Below, in pieces: positions 1 to 4,701 of a stretch of 6,679 nucleotides of DNA. The notes beneath the pieces are model-generated. The model did not search any database, was not told the origin of the DNA, and was given only the letters and a program-made list of their open reading frames with translations. The stretch is from Candidatus Methanophagales archaeon (GTDB lineage: Archaea > Halobacteriota > Syntropharchaeia > Alkanophagales > Methanospirareceae). The stretch lies in NCBI GenBank assembly GCA_003601795.1, contig PIXU01000030.1, positions 1 to 6,679 on the forward strand, given 5' to 3'. Every line of letters begins with the position of its first letter. Within the stretch, counting starts at the first letter, position 1. Both the position numbers and the translations under genes were made by a program.

Positions 1-1377
1 CCCGGTGCGTTATTCGTTGCAAAGGGCGAAACGTGGCGGATAGTGGATTCGGATGTAGAAGCAGAGAAAGAAAAGATAAACGTAGAACCCGGTGTAAAGA
101 GGGAAGGTGAGATACCCAAATGGGAAGGCGAGGAAATACCCGTTCCTTTTGCGGTTGCACAGGAAGTAGGTGACTTAAGAAACAAAATCGCTTCTTTTAT
201 CGCTTCTGATTCGAGTTCGGCGGTGGGGAAGATTGCGGGTTTAGAGACGGATTTGAAGCAGGAATACGGAGTGCGTGTGAATCCCTCTTGTTTGGGAACG
301 CTCATAGACATAGTAAAAGAGCAGATTAAGGAAAAGTGTCCAGTGCCAACGGCGAAGGAAGTGGTTGTAGAAACGGCGAAAGATGAAAAGGAAATGGTGA
401 TAAACGCTTGCTTTGGGCATCGTGTAAACGAGACGTTTGGACGGCTGATTGTCGCTTTACTCGGCGCTCGACTTGGCACGGATATTTCCATGGAAATAGA
501 CCCATACCGGATAAAATTAAAGTCAGGAAGAAGGATGAAGAAAGAAGCCCTGCAGCAGACGTTGAACTCAATTGAACCCGATTTCGTTCAGCCGATATTA
601 GAAAAGACACTGAAAAACTCCTTTCTGCTTAAATGGGAGCTGTTGAACGTGGCGAAGCGTTTCGGTGCGCTGCGTAAGGACTTTGATAGGAAACGGATTT
701 CCGCCGATACGTTAGTAAAATTATTCTCGGGGACGCCGATATACGAAGAGACCGTGAGTGACATCTTCGCGGATAAACTTGACGTGGAGCGAACGAAAGA
801 AGTATTGAGGGGGCTAAAATCCGGCGAGATAAAGCTCTGTTTTTCTTCACGCGGGTTAAGTCCCATTGGCGCCTCCGGATATTTGAGTTGGCGTGACGTA
901 TTGGCGTCTGAACGAAACGAAAGTATGATTATAGATGCGTTAAGGAACAGAATAATGAACGATAGGGTGATTTTATTCTGTGTGTATTGTAAGCGCTGGG
1001 AATCGCAAATGCGAGTGAAAACGGTAATTGAATCGGGGATGGAATCGCTTGTTTGCCCGTTTTGCAACTCGAGGTTGATTGCTGCGTTAAAACCGTGGGA
1101 GAAGGAAGAAATTAAAGTTGTGAGAAGGGCAGGTTCCGCTGTTGAAGAGGAGAATAAAGAGCGTGTGAAAAGGGTGTATCGAAACGCAAATCTGGTTTTG
1201 TCGCATGGCGTTCTCGCCGTGATTGCTCTTGCGGCTCGTGGCATAGGTCCGGAAGTGGCATCGAGAATAATACGGAGGTCAAAAGACATAAAGGGCGAGT
1301 ATGAGTATGAGTTTTATCGTAATATACTGGAGGAGGAGAGGAGATATATGAGAACGAAGAGGTTTTGGGAGTTATAG
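1..1377 (+). CDS. Lhr-family ATP-dependent helicase, C-terminal part (5' end outside window)
   Basis: The frame is open from base 1 and has no start inside the window; a GTG at 43 is internal. The missing part should hold the two RecA-like helicase domains of this superfamily 2 enzyme, which acts on nucleic acids in DNA repair or RNA metabolism. What remains is about 458 codons of the Lhr C-terminal region. It begins in the typical 'PGALFVAKGETWRI' stretch, followed by PKWEGEEIPVPFAVAQEVG, the Lhr-like W-x-GE-x-IPVPF signature. Further on are GTPIYEE (bases about 733-753) and a long charged helical region. A zinc-ribbon-like site follows: CVYC at 979-990 and CPFC at 1054-1065. The tail is rich in Arg and Glu and ends at TAG 1375. 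I identify the family by its characteristic sequence style, not by search. The paralogue group within archaeal Lhr proteins cannot be settled from this half. Confidence 0.85.
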   Translation, partial: PGALFVAKGETWRIVDSDVEAEKEKINVEPGVKREGEIPKWEGEEIPVPFAVAQEVGDLRNKIASFIASDSSSAVGKIAGLETDLKQEYGVRVNPSCLGTLIDIVKEQIKEKCPVPTAKEVVVETAKDEKEMVINACFGHRVNETFGRLIVALLGARLGTDISMEIDPYRIKLKSGRRMKKEALQQTLNSIEPDFVQPILEKTLKNSFLLKWELLNVAKRFGALRKDFDRKRISADTLVKLFSGTPIYEETVSDIFADKLDVERTKEVLRGLKSGEIKLCFSSRGLSPIGASGYLSWRDVLASERNESMIIDALRNRIMNDRVILFCVYCKRWESQMRVKTVIESGMESLVCPFCNSRLIAALKPWEKEEIKVVRRAGSAVEEENKERVKRVYRNANLVLSHGVLAVIALAARGIGPEVASRIIRRSKDIKGEYEYEFYRNILEEERRYMRTKRFWEL

Positions 1378-1390
1378 TCATTCCGAAAAG

Positions 1391-1476
1391 TAACCACAAG
1401 ATTACACAGATTTATTTTAATTTAACCGTGTTGATTTTTATCATCTATCTGTGTTAATCTGCGTTAATCTGTGTCT
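1391..1476. repeat. CACAGATTAACACAGAT-type repeat with inverted arms
   Basis: The right arm has three 10-base direct repeats in a row: ATCTGTGTTA (1447-1456), ATCTGCGTTA (1457-1466) and ATCTGTGTCT (1467-1476). The left arm (1391-1413, TAACCACAAGATTACACAGA...) reads on the other strand as TAAATCTGTGTAATCTTGTG. It therefore pairs imperfectly with the right arm across an AT-rich 33-base centre. I recall sequences of this wording as dispersed intergenic repeats in many environmental bacterial and archaeal genomes, but could not search. It ends just before the probable promoter of the next gene. Confidence 0.6.
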
Positions 1477-1477
1477 A

Positions 1478-1488
1478 TAATTTATTTT
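1478..1488 (+). promoter_or_regulatory. Probable TATA box of the hps-rraA fusion gene
   Basis: The AT-only stretch around TTTATTTT (1481-1488) is centred about 26 bases before the ATG at 1511, the normal distance from an archaeal TATA box to the transcription start. No Shine-Dalgarno site lies ahead of the ATG; the only GGAGG lies just inside the coding sequence. Together this suggests a leaderless or nearly leaderless mRNA. This is inference from spacing only. Confidence 0.35.
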
Positions 1489-1510
1489 CACAAAATGCCT
1501 AACAGCGAAC

Positions 1511-2824
1511 ATGGAGGAAACGAAAGAGCGGAAAATACTGCAAGTTGCCCTTGACGTGCTCGAGTTGGAAAGGGCGATAGAAATAGGGAAAGAAAGTGTA
1601 GAAGGCGGCGCTGACTGGTTAGAGGTGGGAACGCCGCTAATAAAAAGTGAAGGAATGAACGCAGTAAGGACATTGAAAGATGCTTTTCCCGAAGTGAATA
1701 TCGTTGCAGACATGAAAACGATGGACACGGGTGCGATAGAAATGGAGATGGCGGCGAAATCCGGTGCTTCGGTGGTCTCTATACTTGCGGTTGCCGATAA
1801 CGCCGTGATAGAAGAGGCGGTAAAATCCGCTCGTAAATACGGTGTGGCAGTTATGGCAGATATAATGAACACCGAAGACCCGGTGAGGCGAGCGAAGGAA
1901 CTGGAAGAGCTGGGTGTGGATTACGTCTGCGTGCACGTGGGAATAGACCAGCAGATGCGGGGTATGGACGTGTTAAGCCTTTTGGAAAACGTATCGGCTG
2001 CGATAAGTACACCATTAGCAGTTGCGGGTGGTGTAGATACGGAAATGGCATCAGAAGCGGTGAATCTGGGTGCCGACGTCATTATTGTGGGCGGGAACAT
2101 AACGAGGTCTGCAAAGGTGCGTGACTCAACGATAAAGATAAGAGAAAGCATGGATTTGGGTACGGTAGAAAAAGAATATCTAAAAGGTGCGAAGAAGAGA
2201 ACGTTGGATGCCCGGATTTTCGAGTTGTTTATGCAGGTGTCCACACCGAACATTTCGGATGCAATGCACCGTAAAGGCGTAATGCAGGGTATAAAACCGG
2301 TATTTGATGATATAAAGCTCGTGGGCAGGGCGGTAACCGTGCAGACGTTTGAAGGCGACTGGGCAAAGCCGGTAGAGGCTACGGACGTGGCGAAGCGAGG
2401 AGAAGTAATAGTCGTTTACGCAGGTTCGAAGGACGTGGCTATATGGGGTGAACTCGCATCATGGAGCTGCCGCCAGAAAGGAATTGCGGGTGTGGTTATA
2501 GACGGTGCGGTGCGTGACATAGCGGAAATAAGACGAATGAGATTCCCGGTTTTCGCTAAATACGTGGTGCCGAATGCGGGGGAGCCAAAGGGCCTCGGAG
2601 AACTAAATGCGGAGATAGAATGCGGTGGGCAGGAAGTGAACACCGGAGATTGGATTATAGGCGACAACAACGGTGTTGTGGTGGTTCCAAAGGGGCACGC
2701 GTATGAAATCGCAAGGCGTGCGAAGGAAGTATGGAAAAACGAGGAACGAATAAGAGAGGAGATAAAGAGTGGGAAGACGCTTTCTCAGGTGCTGGATTTG
2801 TATAAGTGGGAGAAGAGAGGATAA
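1511..2824 (+). CDS. Bifunctional 3-hexulose-6-phosphate synthase / RraA-like domain protein
   Basis: Residues 1 to about 215 form an orotidine-decarboxylase-type (beta/alpha)8 barrel of the hexulose-6-phosphate synthase family. Visible active-site elements are D15 in QVALDV, E38 in WLEVGTP, the D67-x-K69-x-x-D72 motif (DMKTMDTG), H142 in CVHVG, and phosphate-binding glycines at AGG 172-174 and VGG 193-195. This enzyme interconverts hexulose-6-phosphate with ribulose-5-phosphate plus formaldehyde; in archaea it supplies pentoses. The partner isomerase gene (phi) is not next to it. Residues about 225-437 are a RraA/HMG-aldolase-like domain with TPNISDAMHRKG, GELAS, the metal-site motif DGAVRD, and GDNNGVVVVP. 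The fusion is a known archaeal arrangement; the role of the second half is not settled. ATG 1511 is the first start after the in-frame stop at 1478. The gene is complete, with the length expected for the fusion. Confidence 0.93.
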   Translation: MEETKERKILQVALDVLELERAIEIGKESVEGGADWLEVGTPLIKSEGMNAVRTLKDAFPEVNIVADMKTMDTGAIEMEMAAKSGASVVSILAVADNAVIEEAVKSARKYGVAVMADIMNTEDPVRRAKELEELGVDYVCVHVGIDQQMRGMDVLSLLENVSAAISTPLAVAGGVDTEMASEAVNLGADVIIVGGNITRSAKVRDSTIKIRESMDLGTVEKEYLKGAKKRTLDARIFELFMQVSTPNISDAMHRKGVMQGIKPVFDDIKLVGRAVTVQTFEGDWAKPVEATDVAKRGEVIVVYAGSKDVAIWGELASWSCRQKGIAGVVIDGAVRDIAEIRRMRFPVFAKYVVPNAGEPKGLGELNAEIECGGQEVNTGDWIIGDNNGVVVVPKGHAYEIARRAKEVWKNEERIREEIKSGKTLSQVLDLYKWEKRG

Positions 2825-2840
2825 GAAGGAGAAGAAGATA

Positions 2841-2864
2841 GCGGTTTGGCGGTTTAGCGGTTTA
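2841..2864 (+). repeat. Three tandem 8-base repeats (GCGGTTTR)
   Basis: The units GCGGTTTG, GCGGTTTA and GCGGTTTA follow each other without spacing, 16 bases after the stop of the Hps-RraA gene. They lead directly into the hairpin at 2860-2887. It lies between convergent genes. Its function is unknown, and it may be slippage-generated. Confidence 0.6.
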
Positions 2865-2887
2865 GTAGGGGTTATAAATCCCTAAAC
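2860..2887 (+). terminator. Weak hairpin after the hps-rraA gene, possible terminator
   Basis: GTTTA (2860-2864) plus GGG (2868-2870) can pair with CCC (2880-2882) plus TAAAC (2883-2887), giving 8 pairs with a 3-base bulge and a 9-base AT-rich loop. The sequence after it (TGTATTTGTAT) is only moderately T-rich. The 2825-2991 gap holds no convincing gene, and this is its only structured stretch besides the 8-base repeats. Confidence 0.3.
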
Positions 2888-2991
2888 TGTATTTGTATAG
2901 CAGGAGCAAGAAAAAGAAGCAATGGAGGTTAGAATAGCAAAAGGAAATCCACCCCTATTATCGTTTTCTCGTGAGGATCTGTGTAATTCAC

Positions 2992-3642
2992 TTAGGGATA
3001 CTCCAACCTCTCCACAAACCCACGCACATCCTTCACAATCACAGGATTACAAGTCCACATCCCTGCCTCATACCCAAAATCCAGCCCAGAGCGAGAAAGA
3101 TTAGCAGAAGAAATAAGCGCCTCACGCTTATCAACGACATAAACCTTAGCATGAAGCTTAGGCACGAACTTAACCACTCCACCATACTGACTAATCTCAT
3201 TAACAACACTCCAATCACTACGTCCAGAAGAAAAATCCTCATCAGTTCCCTTAATAAAAACCCTCAAGTCACCACCATCCTTGACAAAATCCAAAACGCT
3301 ACCCCGAATCCTCTTCCAAATACCTTCCTTAATCCAGGGCGTCACCAAAATAATCTCCATCTCAGCCCTTCCAATCATCGCATGCAAAGAATCCTCAATG
3401 GAATCCATCCCAACGGATTCAAAAGTAGCAGCAAAAACAGTATCCTGTTTTTTACCCTTCAAAAAAAGAGCGATGTAACGCTCCAAATCCTCCACCCTTT
3501 TACCCAACTTATACTCGCTTGTCCCTTCAAACCTTGTTAATTCCTTTTCTAACTCCCTTTTCTCTCTCCTTTCAAAATAATAGAGAGAAAGAACGACAAC
3601 CAAACAAAACCAAGTAACCAAAGCTACTATCCATCCAAGCAT
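2992..3642 (-). CDS. Membrane-anchored phospholipase D-like protein with one HKD motif
   Basis: Numbered from the GTG at 3654, residues 6-26 form one strongly hydrophobic helix (LGWIVALVTWF...). A charged, probably coiled-coil stretch (27-60) follows, then a PLD-superfamily domain (about 72-220). The catalytic motif is H168-x-K170-x4-D175-x6-SSAN (182-185), followed by GYEAGM, which holds the Glu usual after the HKD motif. With only one HKD, the active site should form in a homodimer, as in bacterial Nuc-type nucleases. The substrate (DNA, RNA or phospholipid) cannot be told from sequence. I prefer the ATG at 3642 because GGTGG lies 8 bases ahead of it; GTG 3654 directly follows an in-frame TAG and CGG codon. 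The enzyme domain could face either side of the membrane. The neighbouring genes do not suggest a pathway. Confidence 0.82.
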   Translation of the reverse strand: MLGWIVALVTWFCLVVVLSLYYFERREKRELEKELTRFEGTSEYKLGKRVEDLERYIALFLKGKKQDTVFAATFESVGMDSIEDSLHAMIGRAEMEIILVTPWIKEGIWKRIRGSVLDFVKDGGDLRVFIKGTDEDFSSGRSDWSVVNEISQYGGVVKFVPKLHAKVYVVDKREALISSANLSRSGLDFGYEAGMWTCNPVIVKDVRGFVERLEYP

Positions 3643-3707
3643 TTTATATACCACCCGCTATCTTCATCGCACCCATTCACACATCCGCACCCAGCACATA
3701 AAAACAT
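3627..3707 (-). other. Candidate Cys-rich 26-residue reading frame (uncertain)
   Basis: ATG at 3707 overlaps the TAA of the preceding coding-like tail as TAATG, and the frame ends with TAG at 3627, inside the start of the PLD-like gene. The product has C4, C7, C9, C13 and C23, including CAGCGCVNGC, a spacing that could bind metal. There is no strong ribosome-binding site. At this length the frame may be chance. Confidence 0.2.
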
Positions 3708-3766
3708 TACGCTTTCTCAAGCGCCTTCCGGTACTCCTCTACAAACTCCCAGACTTTTCGACTAAA
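3707..3766 (-). pseudogene. Short coding-like tail fused to the tRNA-Thr 3' end
   Basis: Starting at the tRNA discriminator base, the minus strand reads FSRKVWEFVEEYRKALEKA and then TAA. The peptide is a regular amphipathic, charged helix, unlike random sequence. In frame, the reading runs back through the tRNA to a TAG at 3832-3830 and has no usual start. One explanation is the remaining end of a gene that once overlapped the tRNA, such as an integrase or another gene of an element that used this tRNA as its attachment site. I do not recognise the family; chance is possible. Confidence 0.3.
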
Positions 3767-3839
3767 GCCCCGGGAGGGATTTGAACCCTCGGCCTGCTGA
3801 TTACAAATCAGCCGCTCATCCAGGCTAAGCTACCGAGGC
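3766..3839 (-). tRNA. tRNA-Thr (anticodon UGU)
   Basis: The complete cloverleaf can be read by eye. The acceptor stem is GCCTCGG with CCGGGGC (one T-G pair). The D arm is GCTT...GAGC with GG in its loop. The anticodon stem is GCTGA/TCAGC around loop TTTGTAA, with anticodon TGT at 3805-3803 reading ACA threonine codons. The T arm is GAGGG-TTCAAAT-CCCTC. The discriminator is U, which fits archaeal tRNA-Thr. There is no intron, and CCA is not encoded. Confidence 0.96.
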
Positions 3840-3873
3840 AATCTAAGGCATTTTTTACTATTCTTTTTTTCTC

Positions 3874-3881
3874 TTTTAAAA
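3874..3881 (-). promoter_or_regulatory. Probable TATA box of tRNA-Thr
   Basis: TTTTAAAA is centred about 38 bases ahead of the tRNA 5' end on the minus strand. A start about 26 bases downstream would leave a leader of roughly 12 bases for RNase P to remove. This is inferred from composition and spacing. Confidence 0.4.
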
Positions 3882-3914
3882 TGCTTTTCCGTTATACTCC
3901 TTTCCTAATAGTAT

Positions 3915-3929
3915 GAAAATCAAAAAGCA
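3915..3929 (-). terminator. T-rich stretch after the MarC-family gene
   Basis: On the minus strand, TGCTTTTTGATTTTC lies 12 bases after the MarC-family stop codon. It has two T runs and no strong stem, as expected of archaeal oligo-T termination. Confidence 0.35.
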
Positions 3930-3940
3930 TTTATGTATTG

Positions 3941-4573
3941 TTATGTCATTAACATAATGTAAGATAACATTCCCCTTATCCCTCCCGCAATAAACTCTAT
4001 CGCAATTGCCGCAACGATTATCCCCATTACGCGGCTTAACACTTCCGACCCTACTTTCCCTAATATCTGATATATCCTTTCAGATTGCCCTAATACGAGC
4101 CTTGTTGCGATAATAGCGGAGAAAATAGCAAAAAGAACCATCCCAATACCATAGGATTTTATTATCACCATAACCGCTGTTATAGCACCTGGACCGGCGA
4201 GCAAAGGAGTTCCTAAGGGAACTGCTCCTACTCCTACCCCTACTCCCGCTCCAGACTCCCCACTATCTACATATTTGTGCTCACCTCTTAAAAGGTCAAG
4301 GGAGAAGAACAAAAGGAGGATGCCACCTGCTATCATAAAGCTATCCGTAGTTATGCCCAACACGTATAGAATAATCTTCCCAAGAAAGGCAAACAGGAGG
4401 AGGAGAATTGTAGCAACCAAAACGGCGTAATTAAGCTCCTTTTTCCTCCCACTTTCACTCATACCTTTCGTTAACGCCATAAATACAGGAATATTGCCTG
4501 AAGGGTCCATTATCACGAATAGCATGATAAATACCTTCACCAGCAACAATCCAAAAGCCAGATTTATATCCAT
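3941..4573 (-). CDS. MarC family (UPF0056) integral membrane protein
   Basis: This 210-residue protein is almost all hydrophobic, with about six membrane helices (near 7-22, 49-71, 76-95, 118-137, 139-158 and 182-205). Family signatures are DPSGNIPVF (23-31), GITTDSFMIAGGILLLFFSL (73-92), VPLGTPLLAGPGAIT (118-132) and a C-terminal RVMGIIVAAIAIEFIAGGI. Length and motifs match complete MarC/SnatA-type proteins. Some relatives carry small neutral amino acids; for most, including E. coli MarC, the substrate is unknown, and the old link to multiple antibiotic resistance has not held up. The loop before the second signature carries a GAGVGVGVGAV dipeptide run coded by hexamer repeats. The gene appears monocistronic, with its own TATA box 28 bases ahead of the ATG and a T-rich end before tRNA-Thr. 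Confidence 0.93.
   Translation of the reverse strand: MDINLAFGLLLVKVFIMLFVIMDPSGNIPVFMALTKGMSESGRKKELNYAVLVATILLLLFAFLGKIILYVLGITTDSFMIAGGILLLFFSLDLLRGEHKYVDSGESGAGVGVGVGAVPLGTPLLAGPGAITAVMVIIKSYGIGMVLFAIFSAIIATRLVLGQSERIYQILGKVGSEVLSRVMGIIVAAIAIEFIAGGIRGMLSYIMLMT
4225..4248. repeat. Hexanucleotide repeat inside the marC-like gene
   Basis: The plus strand reads CTCCTA, CTCCTA, CCCCTA, CTCCCG. In the minus-strand gene this codes alternating Val-Gly in the loop between the third and fourth membrane helices. Gain or loss of a unit would add or remove a dipeptide without a frameshift. Confidence 0.55.
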
Positions 4574-4597
4574 CGTCTCTTTTTGTGTAAATGTTTC

Positions 4598-4605
4598 TTA
4601 TATAA
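4598..4605 (-). promoter_or_regulatory. Probable TATA box of the MarC-family gene
   Basis: TTATATAA is centred 28 bases ahead of the ATG at 4573. A start about 26 bases downstream would give a leader of only a few bases, and there is no Shine-Dalgarno site ahead of the ATG. A leaderless transcript is likely. Confidence 0.5.
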
Positions 4606-4678
4606 TAAGATAAGAGACAGGGATAAAAGAAAAAGACAGAGATATTAGGTTAAGTGGGAAGAAGAGGTGGCTATGGTA

Positions 4679-4696
4679 GAAGAAAAAATAAGAAGT
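4679..4696 (-). terminator. Oligo-T stretch after the NTPase-TPR gene
   Basis: On the minus strand, CTTCTTATTTTTTCTTCT starts six bases after the stop codon. The run of six T within a pyrimidine tract fits archaeal intrinsic termination. No stem-loop is evident. Confidence 0.4.
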
Positions 4697-4701
4697 GATT
4701 A

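Noticed and set aside
588..1289. Long antisense open frame (233 codons) opposite the Lhr gene
   Set aside because: It lies wholly inside a well-supported coding sequence on the other strand and shows no family features; it is a by-product of the codon use of the real gene.
1441..1872. Minus-strand open frame of 143 codons ending in RHRLTQINTDR
   Set aside because: It is antisense to the Hps domain, and its C-terminus is simply translation of the 10-base repeat.
2922..3104. Plus-strand 60-codon frame starting ATGGAGGTTAG
   Set aside because: Most of it is antisense to the conserved end of the PLD-like gene, its composition is low-complexity Ser/Pro/Thr, and it has no convincing promoter or ribosome-binding site.
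2971..3540. Plus-strand frame of 189 codons opposite the PLD-like gene
   Set aside because: The minus strand carries the complete HKD motif and membrane helix; this frame has biased Asn/Thr/Ile composition from reverse-complement codons.
3643..3650. TATATAAA as promoter of the PLD-like gene
   Set aside because: It lies directly against the ATG at 3642, so transcription from it would begin inside the gene, past all good start codons.
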